From assembly GCA_040797825.1 (NCBI GenBank), contig JBFNEZ010000033.1:1-26594 (forward strand): a DNA stretch of 26,594 nucleotides. Reading direction: 5' to 3'. The notes below the pieces were generated by a model. It did no database searches. It worked only from the letters and a program-made list of their open reading frames with translations, and was not told the origin of the DNA. Shown here piece after piece: positions 1 through 7,184 of the stretch. Every line of letters begins with the position of its first letter. The stretch's first letter is position 1. Source of the stretch: Geosporobacter sp040797825 (GTDB lineage: Bacteria > Bacillota > Clostridia > Peptostreptococcales > Thermotaleaceae). A program made the translations under genes and the position numbers.

Positions 1-245
1 CAATGGCGCAAAAATGTGGCATTACACAGATTACAGAGACCAATAGTCATTGCAAACTGCAATTTGATGAGGCCCAGCGAATGAAGCCTGAAAGGATAGG
101 GGAAGTATTGGATGCTTTCGGGGACAGAATTCTTTTACATGCAGGTGTTACCCCGTCTATTCAGCTAAAATACATGGATCACAATCGAAGACTTAAGGAA
201 ATTCAAGGGTTATTAGAAAAAATTAGTGGTTTTAATAAAAAATAA
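1..245 (+). CDS. mfd: Transcription-repair coupling factor Mfd, C-terminal end (partial)
   Basis: This is the last 80 or so residues of a longer protein that enters from the left edge; the first two bases belong to the preceding codon. The tail reads like the C-terminal D7 domain of Mfd (an 'MAQKCGI' strand, then 'RILLH' and a terminal helix 'LKEIQGLLEKI'). In Mfd this domain autoinhibits the translocase until it meets stalled RNA polymerase and UvrA. Its position immediately before a PpiC-type foldase and spoVT matches the usual Firmicutes order, which supports the call as much as the sequence does. The ATG at position 3 is almost certainly internal, not a start. A stand-alone 80-residue protein is the alternative but is unlikely because no ribosome-binding site can precede it in the window. 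Confidence 0.8.
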   Translation, partial: MAQKCGITQITETNSHCKLQFDEAQRMKPERIGEVLDAFGDRILLHAGVTPSIQLKYMDHNRRLKEIQGLLEKISGFNKK

Positions 246-258
246 ATTTTTATATAAT
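230..258 (+). promoter_or_regulatory. Possible sigma-A promoter for the PpiC foldase gene
   Basis: TTTTAA at 230-235 and a perfect TATAAT at 253-258 are 17 bp apart, overlapping the end of mfd. The -35 is weak (4 of 6). The -10 overlaps the ATG at 257, so that ATG would not lie within the transcript. This fits the choice of the GTG at 302 as the real start. Confidence 0.4.
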
Positions 259-301
259 GGAAAATAAGAACATTTATCTGAAAAACAAGGGAGAGGATTA
301 T

Positions 302-1270
302 GTGAAATTAACAAGAAAGAAAATTGCGCTGCTGATGATGGCTACGATGATACTCGCTATCTTTCTAACTGGTTGTCAACAAGGAGGCGGAGCTGCAAAG
401 GATCAAGATATCATAGCCACTGTAAATGAAAAGCCGATCAGTTCTGATTTGTATATCAAAAATTTAGAAATTTTTAAAAGAAACTATGAAAATATTTATG
501 GAGATAAAGTGTGGAGCTTGGATGTAGGAGGTAGAACTTTTTTACAAGCGGTACAGGAGACTGTTTTAGAAAAATTGGTTACCGAAGAAGCGATCAGACA
601 GTATATGGGAGAGGAAAATATAACAGTAGATGAAGCTCTAGTAGAGGAGCAATATCAAAGCTATATGGAAAACATGAAAAATCAGCCCGATTCTCAAAAA
701 TTTCTAGAGGAGAAGGGGATTGATGAGAACTTTATTCGAGAGCAGATTCGAATTGAATTGATGGCAAAACGGTTTAGGGAAGAAACCATCAAAGAATTAG
801 ATTTAACCGATGAAAAGCTGGAAGCATACTATAAAGAGAATATCGAAGAATATCGAGATATTCGTGTAAAAGCCAGTCATATACTGGTTGAGAAGGAAGA
901 GGAAGCGAAAGATCTTTTGGGCAGAATTCGTGCAGGGGAAGATTTCGCTGAACTAGCCAAAGAATATTCTCAGGATCCAGGTTCTGCTACTCAAGGGGGA
1001 GATTTGGGATATTTCGAAAGGGGAATGATGGTAGCTCCCTTTGATGAAATGGCGTTTTCTCTAAAAGAAGGGGAAATCAGTGAACCCGTTAAAACCGATT
1101 ATGGATACCATATCATCAAGGTAGTAGATCACATCAATGAATTACATCAATTTGAAGATGTGAAGGAAGAAATAAAAGAAAAACTATCGGAAGAAGAAAT
1201 AAATAGTAAAATAGCTGGAATTATGGCAAGCTATAAAATAGAAAAATATATGGACAGAATAAAGGGATAA
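302..1270 (+). CDS. PrsA/SurA-like parvulin peptidyl-prolyl isomerase lipoprotein
   Basis: The protein is an extracytoplasmic foldase that isomerises prolyl bonds in secreted proteins. I start it at GTG 302 (322 residues) because GAGAGG lies just upstream and the N-terminus becomes a textbook lipoprotein signal: KLTRKK, a hydrophobic stretch, then the lipobox LTGC with Cys25 as the lipidated residue. The in-frame ATG at 257 would add 15 charged residues before the signal. Residues about 35-190 resemble a SurA N-terminal chaperone domain. Residues about 190-285 are a parvulin (PpiC) domain with the characteristic ASHILV, FAELAKEYS, GGDLGYF and GYHIIKV segments. It sits between mfd and spoVT, as in other Firmicutes. 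It could be called prsA, but several paralogues usually exist, so no symbol is given. Confidence 0.88.
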   Translation: MKLTRKKIALLMMATMILAIFLTGCQQGGGAAKDQDIIATVNEKPISSDLYIKNLEIFKRNYENIYGDKVWSLDVGGRTFLQAVQETVLEKLVTEEAIRQYMGEENITVDEALVEEQYQSYMENMKNQPDSQKFLEEKGIDENFIREQIRIELMAKRFREETIKELDLTDEKLEAYYKENIEEYRDIRVKASHILVEKEEEAKDLLGRIRAGEDFAELAKEYSQDPGSATQGGDLGYFERGMMVAPFDEMAFSLKEGEISEPVKTDYGYHIIKVVDHINELHQFEDVKEEIKEKLSEEEINSKIAGIMASYKIEKYMDRIKG

Positions 1271-1278
1271 AAAATAGG

Positions 1279-1315
1279 CAGAGGGACTGTAATAGAACAG
1301 TTTCTCTGTTTTTTT
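1279..1315 (+). terminator. Rho-independent terminator after the foldase gene
   Basis: CAGAGGGACTGT pairs with ACAGTTTCTCTG (with two G-U pairs) around a short loop and is followed by a run of T residues. Confidence 0.75.
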
Positions 1316-1359
1316 ATTTATAAATAAATATAGTAGAAAAGCAGAAATATTTCCATAGA

Positions 1360-1390
1360 TGTATAAAAAACGTATACCAGTTAAATAATA
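1360..1390 (+). promoter_or_regulatory. Possible sigma-G/F-type promoter of spoVT
   Basis: TGTATA (1360-1365) and AATAATA (1384-1390) are 18 bp apart and resemble the forespore promoter pattern (TGNATA / CATAMTA). SpoVT is a sigma-G target in Bacillus subtilis, so a forespore promoter is expected here. The match is partial and the call is an inference. Confidence 0.35.
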
Positions 1391-1438
1391 AGTCTACAAG
1401 GTACAGTCTATATTATGCATACTTAGGAGGGAAGTTTA

Positions 1439-1990
1439 GTGAAAGCGACAGGCATTGTTAGAAGAATTGACGATTTAGGTAGAGTTGTAATTCCCAAAGA
1501 GATAAGACGTACACTAAGGATAAGAGAAGGGGACCCTTTGGAAATATTTACAGATCGTGAAGGTGAAGTGATTTTAAAAAAATACTCGCCTATTGGAGAA
1601 TTAACAGAATTTGCTACAGAATATGCAGAATCCTTAAATGATGCTCTGGGCCATACGGCTATTATAGCAGATAGAGATACAATTATAGCCGTAGCAGGAG
1701 GCTCTAAGAAGGAGTATTTAGAAAAAAGAGTGAGCAAATCACTAGAAAAGGTTATGGAGGATAAAAAGCCTATTATTATTACAGAGAAAGATAAAACTTA
1801 TACAGTAGCTTCCGATGAAGGCGATGAAAAAAAATACGCTTCTCAGGTGGTGGCACCAATTATTACCCAGGGAGATCCTATTGGTGTGGTTCTGCTTCTA
1901 TCAAAGGATACAGCAAAACCCATGGGAGAATTAGAGCTAAAGGTTGCAGAAACTGCTGCAAATTTCCTAGGGAAGCAGATGGAGCAGTAA
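1439..1990 (+). CDS. spoVT: Stage V sporulation transcriptional regulator SpoVT
   Basis: The protein is a forespore DNA-binding regulator that tunes sigma-G genes. Its 183 residues compare with about 178 in Bacillus. Residues 1-52 form an AbrB/SpoVT swapped-hairpin domain with the signature GIVRRIDDLGRVVIPKEIRR. The remaining residues, about 57-180, match the GAF-like C-terminal domain (HTAIIADRD, APIITQGDPIGVVLL). The start is GTG 1439, eight bases after a clean AGGAGG at 1425-1430. It lies between a foldase gene and spoVB, as in many Clostridia, and is a single-gene unit bounded by terminators on both sides. Confidence 0.95.
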   Translation: MKATGIVRRIDDLGRVVIPKEIRRTLRIREGDPLEIFTDREGEVILKKYSPIGELTEFATEYAESLNDALGHTAIIADRDTIIAVAGGSKKEYLEKRVSKSLEKVMEDKKPIIITEKDKTYTVASDEGDEKKYASQVVAPIITQGDPIGVVLLLSKDTAKPMGELELKVAETAANFLGKQMEQ

Positions 1991-2018
1991 ATTGTATAAG
2001 GGAATAATACATAATTAT

Positions 2019-2046
2019 GTAGTAGCATTTTGCTACTACTTTTTAT
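2019..2046 (+). terminator. Terminator after spoVT
   Basis: GTAGTAGCA and TGCTACTAC form a perfect 9-bp stem with a 3-nt loop, followed by a T-rich tract. Confidence 0.85.
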
Positions 2047-2074
2047 TGTCTGTACGAACGAATAATATTTCTAT

Positions 2075-2104
2075 GTAACAACAGCTCTAAATTTCTGGTA
2101 TAAT
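2075..2104 (+). promoter_or_regulatory. Extended -10 sigma-A promoter for spoVB
   Basis: TATAAT at 2099-2104 is preceded by TG in the extended -10 arrangement (TGGTATAAT). A GTAACA at 2075-2080 could serve as a weak -35 with an 18-bp spacer. It lies 50 nt before the spoVB start and downstream of the spoVT terminator. Confidence 0.6.
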
Positions 2105-2153
2105 AGATTTGGTTAATAGATAGTAAGGTAGATTTTGAAGTGGAGGGGAAGGA

Positions 2154-3761
2154 ATGAGCAATAAATCTTTTTTAAAGGGTGCAGTGATATTAGGAGCAGC
2201 AGGTATGATTGTAAAGATTATGGGTGCTTTTTTCCGAATCCCTCTGGGAAATATTATTGGCGATACAGGCTTCGGATATTATCAAGCAGCCTATCCCATA
2301 TATGTGTTACTGCTCACACTATCTACAGCAGGAATCCCTACTGCCATATCCAAACTTGTATCAGAAAAAAATGCTGTTGGAGACAGACATGGTGCTTTCA
2401 GAGTATTTAAAGTGTCCTTTATTCTTTTATTCATCACTGGAATTCTTACCGCATCGATCTTATTTTTTGGCGCGCCCCTTATCGTAAAATTGATTAAAAG
2501 TCCAGGGGCCTATTATTCCATGGTAGCCATTGCGCCAGCATTGCTCTTTGTGCCTGTGATGTCAGCCTTTAGAGGTTTCTTTCAAGGCAGACAGGATATG
2601 ACGCCAACAGCTATCTCTCAGATTATGGAGCAGTTGGCTAGAGTAGTGATAGGATTATCTCTTGCCCTTATGTTATTGGATAGAGGGCTGGAGATGGCGG
2701 CAGCAGGTGCATCCTTTGGCGCTGCTGCTGGGGGTATTGCTGGGGCAGTAACAATTATTTTTATCTATTTCCGAAGAAGAGGCAGCATTCAAAAAGAACT
2801 TCGTGGCGAGCCTTCACATAAACAGGATTCATGGAATAGAATAATCTATCGATTGCTTGCTATTGCGGTGCCGATTACAATTGGCGCTGCCATTATACCA
2901 ACCATGAATATGATTGATGTGGCTATTGTAGTGAGAAGATTGCAAACCATTGGCTTCACTTATAAAGAAGCCAATGATATGTATGGACAGCTGACAGGTA
3001 TGGCCATGACAATTATCAATTTACCCCAGATCCTTACGGTAGCCTTGGCCATGAGCTTGGTGCCTGCTATTTCAGAGGCTACTCAAAGAAGAGATAAACT
3101 ACAAATACAAAGTACTATTCAAACAGGAACACGGGCTGCTCTCTTGATTGGGCTGCCCGCTGCTGCAGGATTGGCAACCTTATCAAAGCCAATTATGCTT
3201 CTCTTGTATCCGTTGAAACCAGAAAGTGCAATCAATGCAGCTGGACCATTGGCGGTCTTAGCCTTTGGGGTAGTGTTTTTAACCTTGGTACAAACCTTTA
3301 CTGGGATATTACAGGGATTAGGAAGACCTACGGTACCTGTAGTCAATCTTTTTATAGGAGCTGTAGTCAAGGTGGTCTTAACCTATACTTTAACAGGAAT
3401 ACCATCTATCAATATTAAGGGAGCTGCCATTGGAACAGTAGCTGCCTATGCTGTAGCAGCCATATTAAACTTCTTTGCAGTCAAGCGACTCACCCGTACT
3501 CCCTTTAATGGGCATCAATTTGTTGTCAAACCATTAGTAGCCATTACTTCCATGAGTGTAGTTGTATTATTGGTTTATAGTAGATTTGTAAATATAATGG
3601 GCAATCGAATGACTGCTGTTATAGCCATGGGAATAGGGGCTTTCGTATATGGCTTGATGCTTTTGATTACTGGTGGTATCACAAGGGAAGATTTTGATAG
3701 GATACCAGGAGGCAAGCGACTAAAAAAACTGCTGGGTATTTTCCCAAATCTATGGAAATAA
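2154..3761 (+). CDS. spoVB: SpoVB/MurJ-family polysaccharide (lipid) flippase
   Basis: This 535-residue polytopic membrane protein belongs to the MVF/MATE-like flippase superfamily, with roughly 14 hydrophobic segments along its length. The N-terminus (GAVILGAAGMIVKIMGAFFRIPLGNIIGD, split here by the reader as GAVILGAAG then FFRIPLG) and YQAAYPIY match the SpoVB/YkvU/MurJ group. This group moves lipid-linked cell-wall or cortex precursors across the membrane. A GGAGGGGAAGG ribosome-binding site precedes the ATG. The position directly before mazG (yabN) is the conserved yabM slot, so this may be the YabM orthologue rather than true SpoVB. The sequence does not distinguish them, and the symbol is tentative. 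Confidence 0.85.
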   Translation: MSNKSFLKGAVILGAAGMIVKIMGAFFRIPLGNIIGDTGFGYYQAAYPIYVLLLTLSTAGIPTAISKLVSEKNAVGDRHGAFRVFKVSFILLFITGILTASILFFGAPLIVKLIKSPGAYYSMVAIAPALLFVPVMSAFRGFFQGRQDMTPTAISQIMEQLARVVIGLSLALMLLDRGLEMAAAGASFGAAAGGIAGAVTIIFIYFRRRGSIQKELRGEPSHKQDSWNRIIYRLLAIAVPITIGAAIIPTMNMIDVAIVVRRLQTIGFTYKEANDMYGQLTGMAMTIINLPQILTVALAMSLVPAISEATQRRDKLQIQSTIQTGTRAALLIGLPAAAGLATLSKPIMLLLYPLKPESAINAAGPLAVLAFGVVFLTLVQTFTGILQGLGRPTVPVVNLFIGAVVKVVLTYTLTGIPSINIKGAAIGTVAAYAVAAILNFFAVKRLTRTPFNGHQFVVKPLVAITSMSVVVLLVYSRFVNIMGNRMTAVIAMGIGAFVYGLMLLITGGITREDFDRIPGGKRLKKLLGIFPNLWK

Positions 3762-3797
3762 TAGAAAAATAAGAATTTTGGTGAAGAGGGTGATTGG

Positions 3798-5288
3798 ATG
3801 GGATATAATCTAACTGTATTAGGGTTAGGTCCTGGGGGCATGGATTATCTAACGGTTACTGCCCTTGAATATCTAAAAAAGGGTACAAAAATCCTACTAA
3901 GGACCCAGAAACATCCCGTTGTAGAGGAATTAAAAGCCATGGGAATTCCTATGGAAAGTTTTGATTCTGTCTATAATCAGTCAGAGGACTTTGAACAGGT
4001 ATATGATCAAATTGTAGACAGGCTATTAGAAAATGTTCGTAGGGAAGATGTTATTTACGCAGTACCGGGCAGTCCCTTTGTAGCAGAAAACTCAGTACAA
4101 AAACTCATAAAACGAGGAGAAGAAGAGGGTATTCCTATTCAATTTATTCCGGGAGTGAGCTTTGTAGAAGCAATCTTTCATAGATTGAGAAGGGATCCTA
4201 TTGGTGGGTTAAAGATTCTAGATGGATTGCAGTTAGATATCCAGATTCCAGATATAGACTCTGATGTACTGATTACTCAAGTATACAATCCACTGCGGGC
4301 TTCTGATATTAAGCTAAAGTTGATGAACCACTATCCTGATGAGACACCGATTATTGTGATTCGAGGTGCAGGCATTGCAGAAATGGAACGAATAGAAGAA
4401 TGCAAGCTTTATGAATTGGATAGAATAGAATGGTTGGATTATTTAACCAGCGTTTATATTCCTAAGATTGAAGAAAATCAACAAAAATACTATACTATGA
4501 ATAATTTAATTCAAATTATGGCAAGATTAAGAGATAAGGACGGCTGCCCTTGGGATCGGAAGCAAACCCATGAGAGCTTGAAGGAATATTTAATTGAAGA
4601 AGCCTATGAAGTGCTGGAGGCTATAGAAGAAGGAGATACTGAATTATTCATAGAGGAGCTAGGAGATTTACTTCTTCAAATCGTATTTCATGCCCAGATA
4701 GCTGAAGAAGCAGGGAATTTTGCCATGAGAGATGTGTTGACAAGAATTTGCAACAAATTGCTTTTTAGACATCCCCATGTATTTGGAACCCAAAGAGCAG
4801 AAACAGATACAGCTGCATTAGAAAGCTGGGAAGAGATGAAAAAGCAGGAAAAGGATGAAAAAAGTCATACAGAAGGGCTAAAAAGAATACCCAAACAACT
4901 TCCTGCTTTAATGCGCAGCTATAAGGTTCAATCAAAGGCTGCCAATGTAGGTTTTGATTGGGAACATGTAGAAGAAGCTGTAAAAAAGGTTTCAGAAGAG
5001 TTAGAAGAATTAATGGAAGCCTATGAAGGTGTCGAGAAAACTAAAATCACAGAAGAACTAGGAGATCTTATTTTTTCTGTTGTAAATGTGGCTAGATTCA
5101 TGAAAGTCAATCCAGAGCTGGCTTTAAAAGGAACTACCGAGAAGTTTATCGAAAGATTTGCTTTCATAGAGGAGATGGCTAAAAAGGATGGAAAAAGGCT
5201 AGAAGCTATGACATTACAAGAGATGGATGATATGTGGAATTTGGCAAAAATACATAAAAATAAAAAAAATGATAAAAAATACTATTGA
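3798..5288 (+). CDS. mazG: YabN-type fusion: tetrapyrrole methylase domain plus MazG pyrophosphohydrolase
   Basis: The 496-residue protein begins with a tetrapyrrole methylase-like domain (about 1-225; LTVLGLGPGGMDYLT, then AVPGSPFVAE and FIPGVSFVEA). Two MazG domains follow (about 250-360 and 390-480), each with the metal-binding helix pattern EEAYE...EELGDLL and SEELEEL...EELGDLI. MazG hydrolyses nucleoside triphosphates to monophosphates and pyrophosphate and clears non-canonical or excess NTPs. The methylase domain's substrate in this fusion is not known. The ATG follows GAAGAGGGTGATTGG. It lies 36 nt after spoVB and directly before HU and rqcP, as in the B. subtilis yabM-yabN-yabO order. 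Confidence 0.93.
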   Translation: MGYNLTVLGLGPGGMDYLTVTALEYLKKGTKILLRTQKHPVVEELKAMGIPMESFDSVYNQSEDFEQVYDQIVDRLLENVRREDVIYAVPGSPFVAENSVQKLIKRGEEEGIPIQFIPGVSFVEAIFHRLRRDPIGGLKILDGLQLDIQIPDIDSDVLITQVYNPLRASDIKLKLMNHYPDETPIIVIRGAGIAEMERIEECKLYELDRIEWLDYLTSVYIPKIEENQQKYYTMNNLIQIMARLRDKDGCPWDRKQTHESLKEYLIEEAYEVLEAIEEGDTELFIEELGDLLLQIVFHAQIAEEAGNFAMRDVLTRICNKLLFRHPHVFGTQRAETDTAALESWEEMKKQEKDEKSHTEGLKRIPKQLPALMRSYKVQSKAANVGFDWEHVEEAVKKVSEELEELMEAYEGVEKTKITEELGDLIFSVVNVARFMKVNPELALKGTTEKFIERFAFIEEMAKKDGKRLEAMTLQEMDDMWNLAKIHKNKKNDKKYY

Positions 5289-5360
5289 AAAGAAGGAATT
5301 TAGAAGAAAAGATAGAATATGCTTATACGTATTCTAAATGCTAAAAAGGAGGTTATGAGA

Positions 5361-5639
5361 GTGAATAAAGCTGAGTTAGTTGCTAGCATGGCAGAAAAAT
5401 CAGGTTTAACAAAAAAAGATGCAGAACTTGCTTTAAATGCTTTTATGAAAAGTGTTGAAGAGGCTCTTGCGAAAGATGACAAAGTTCAATTAGTTGGATT
5501 CGGTACTTTTGATGTAAGAGAAAGAAAAGCAAGACAGGGTAGAAATCCTAGAAATCCTGATCAAGTAATTGATATTCCTGCTTCAAAAGCACCTGTGTTC
5601 AAAGCAGGAAAAGCATTGAAAGATATGGTAAATGCTTAA
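5361..5639 (+). CDS. HU-family DNA-binding protein
   Basis: This small basic nucleoid protein of 92 residues is the usual HU length. It begins NKAELVASMAEKSGLTKKDAE and has the beta-arm segment VGFGTFDVRERKARQGRNPR, with a proline at its tip that intercalates DNA. Three in-frame starts exist (5319, 5355, 5361). GTG 5361 is chosen because AGGAGG at 5347-5352 lies 8 nt before it and the resulting N-terminus aligns with HU. ATG 5355 would leave only 2 nt, and ATG 5319 would add 14 residues not found in the family. The gene ends in a strong terminator, so it is probably expressed at a high and separate level from rqcP. I cannot tell whether it is the housekeeping hup or a paralogue. Confidence 0.93.
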   Translation: MNKAELVASMAEKSGLTKKDAELALNAFMKSVEEALAKDDKVQLVGFGTFDVRERKARQGRNPRNPDQVIDIPASKAPVFKAGKALKDMVNA

Positions 5640-5658
5640 TTAGATAATGTAAAACAGA

Positions 5659-5684
5659 AAAAAGCAGCCGTGCTGCTTTTTTTT
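5659..5684 (+). terminator. Terminator after the HU gene
   Basis: AAAGCAGC and GCTGCTTT (5661-5668 / 5672-5679) form a perfect 8-bp stem with loop CGT, followed by T8. Confidence 0.9.
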
Positions 5685-5704
5685 AAATTGGAGAGATGAC
5701 TAAA

Positions 5705-5947
5705 ATGAGAATCGATAAATTTCTAAAAAACTCTAGATTAATTAAACGTAGAACTTTGGCAAAGGAAGCTTGTGACCAGGGGAAGATTAAGGTGAATGAC
5801 AGGGTAGCCAAAGCAGGAACAGAGGTAGCCCTTGGTGATATTATTGTACTGGAATTTGGCCCAAGAGTTACCAAAATAGAAGTATTAGATATGGCAGAGC
5901 ATGTTACTAAAGAGACATCAAAGGAAATGTATCGTGTTATAGAATAG
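5705..5947 (+). CDS. rqcP: S4-domain protein RqcP (YabO), ribosome-associated quality control
   Basis: The 80-residue protein is a single S4 RNA-binding domain (MRIDKFLKNSRLIKRRTLAKE, then GKIKVND and LGDIIVLEFG). In B. subtilis RqcP binds the stalled 50S subunit with RqcH and P-tRNA and promotes C-terminal alanine tailing. Arg2 and Arg16 are conserved here with the Bacillus spacing. The start at ATG 5705 leaves about 9 nt after GGAGA; the ATG at 5696 abuts the Shine-Dalgarno and is less likely. Its position after mazG/HU and before the sporulation genes is the standard yabO location. The neighbouring HslR-type S4 proteins are an alternative family, but context favours RqcP. Confidence 0.9.
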   Translation: MRIDKFLKNSRLIKRRTLAKEACDQGKIKVNDRVAKAGTEVALGDIIVLEFGPRVTKIEVLDMAEHVTKETSKEMYRVIE

Positions 5948-6016
5948 CCTTTGGATTTAGAGAGAAGAAGGTTATAGTAAGAATTTGTCTATAAAGAGTA
6001 AAAAGATGACATTTCA

Positions 6017-6045
6017 TTGACCCAAAATATTTCGAGTGATAAAAT
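6017..6045 (+). promoter_or_regulatory. Sigma-A promoter for the eutS-eutP pair
   Basis: TTGACC (6017-6022) and TAAAAT (6040-6045) are exactly 17 bp apart, inside the 213-nt gap before eutS. Both hexamers match the consensus at 5 of 6 positions. A weaker pair (TTGATA near 6096 and TATAGG near 6119) lies downstream. The rest of the gap shows nothing I recognise. Confidence 0.65.
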
Positions 6046-6160
6046 ATATTAAAAAGAAATACATGTAAAAGAAACAAAATGAGAGCTGTTGTGATTTTGA
6101 TAAAAGAAAATTTATATTCTATAGGGCAAAATAATTGACAAGTGGATTGGAGAGAATCAT

Positions 6161-6517
6161 ATGGAAGACAAGCTCATGAGAATCATACAGGAGACGGTTC
6201 CTGGTCGACAAGTTACGCTAGCCCATCTTATTGCAAATCCTAAAAAGATACTTTATAAAAAGCTAGGATTAAATCCCGCTGTAGATTACTCCAATGCTGC
6301 CATAGGGATACTCACTATGTCTCCCGCTGAAATGGCGATTATTGCTGCTGATATTGCAACAAAAGCTTCAGACATAGAACTTGGTTTTGTCGATCGATTT
6401 AGTGGTACGCTTATTATGACTGGTTCTGTGTCTAATGTTGAAGCCGCCCTAAAGGAAGTGTTGAACTATTCAGGACATAACTTAGGCTTTGCCGTTTGTA
6501 AAATAACGAGAGCTTAG
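6161..6517 (+). CDS. eutS: EutS-like bacterial microcompartment shell protein
   Basis: The 118-residue protein matches EutS along its whole length. It has a start-proximal RIIQETVPGRQVTLAHLIA segment, then AIGILTMSPAEMAIIAADIA, and FVDRFSGTLIMTGSVSNVE. EutS is a circularly permuted BMC-domain hexamer that forms the bent facet of the ethanolamine-utilisation microcompartment. E. coli EutS is 111 residues; the extra residues fall after KKLGLNPAVDY. GGAGAG precedes the ATG. It is followed 11 nt later by eutP. No other shell protein, ethanolamine ammonia-lyase or eut regulator is present in the window, so the shell it joins must be encoded elsewhere, or the pair has another job. Confidence 0.92.
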   Translation: MEDKLMRIIQETVPGRQVTLAHLIANPKKILYKKLGLNPAVDYSNAAIGILTMSPAEMAIIAADIATKASDIELGFVDRFSGTLIMTGSVSNVEAALKEVLNYSGHNLGFAVCKITRA

Positions 6518-6528
6518 GTGGTTGACCA

Positions 6529-7008
6529 ATGAAAAAGATAATGTTAGTAGGCAGGACTGGTGCGGGAAAGACTACGCTTACACAGTATATGCAAGGAAAA
6601 ACCGTAACCTATCATAAAACGCAGTATATTAATCATCATGATGTAATCATAGACACACCGGGAGAATATGCAGAAACAAAAGTACTGGCCAGGGCTCTAG
6701 CCCTTTATTCCTATGAGGCAGATGTAATTGGTTTGCTGATCAGTGCCACGGAGGATTATTCCCTATATCCGCCCAATATAACACCCTGTGTAAATCGAGA
6801 GGTAATCGGCATTATCACCCAGATAGATCACCCAGATGCCAACCCAGACTTAGCGGAAGAATGGCTTCGACTGGCGGGTTGTGAGACCATATATAGGGTA
6901 AGTGCTTATACGGGAGAAGGGGTGTCGCAGATTTATGAACATTTAAAGGAACCAGGAGATGTTCTGCCCTGGGAAGAAAAGAAAAATTATCAAAAAGAAG
7001 CCCTTTAG
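6529..7008 (+). CDS. eutP: EutP/PduV-family P-loop protein
   Basis: The 159-residue protein, the same length as E. coli EutP, begins with a Walker A loop (GRTGAGKTTL, residues about 8-17). It carries a G3-like DTPGEY motif near residue 44 and TQID near residue 99, so it is a Ras-like NTPase. In enteric bacteria EutP has been reported to have acetate kinase activity, and PduV associates with the outside of microcompartments. The start follows AGGTGG, and the 11-nt gap to eutS suggests translational coupling. The pair is closed by a two-tier terminator hairpin, giving a self-contained unit between rqcP and the SpoIID-like gene. Confidence 0.9.
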   Translation: MKKIMLVGRTGAGKTTLTQYMQGKTVTYHKTQYINHHDVIIDTPGEYAETKVLARALALYSYEADVIGLLISATEDYSLYPPNITPCVNREVIGIITQIDHPDANPDLAEEWLRLAGCETIYRVSAYTGEGVSQIYEHLKEPGDVLPWEEKKNYQKEAL

Positions 7009-7042
7009 GGGGAGAAAAGCTTTAACTTAATCTTTTAAAAGG

Positions 7043-7107
7043 AAAACTCCTATAGATGCTTGAGCCTAGCTATGAAATAGTCTCAAACATCTATAGGAGT
7101 TTTTTAT
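7043..7107 (+). terminator. Long two-tier terminator after eutP
   Basis: A perfect 16-bp stem (7043-7058 with 7088-7103) encloses a second stem, TTGAG/CTCAA (7060-7064 / 7082-7086), with CTAT/ATAG inside it. It is followed by T-rich sequence and seals the eutS-eutP unit from the SpoIID-like gene. Confidence 0.85.
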
Positions 7108-7184
7108 TAAACTTCGCATAGAGTAAGAAAGAAGAAAGGTATACTATATAGATAGATTGAAAGCAATTAAAGCGTGGTGGAAGA

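Noticed and set aside
257..301. Upstream ATG as the start of the foldase gene
   Set aside because: It overlaps the -10 hexamer TATAAT, has no Shine-Dalgarno, and would place charged residues before the lipoprotein signal.
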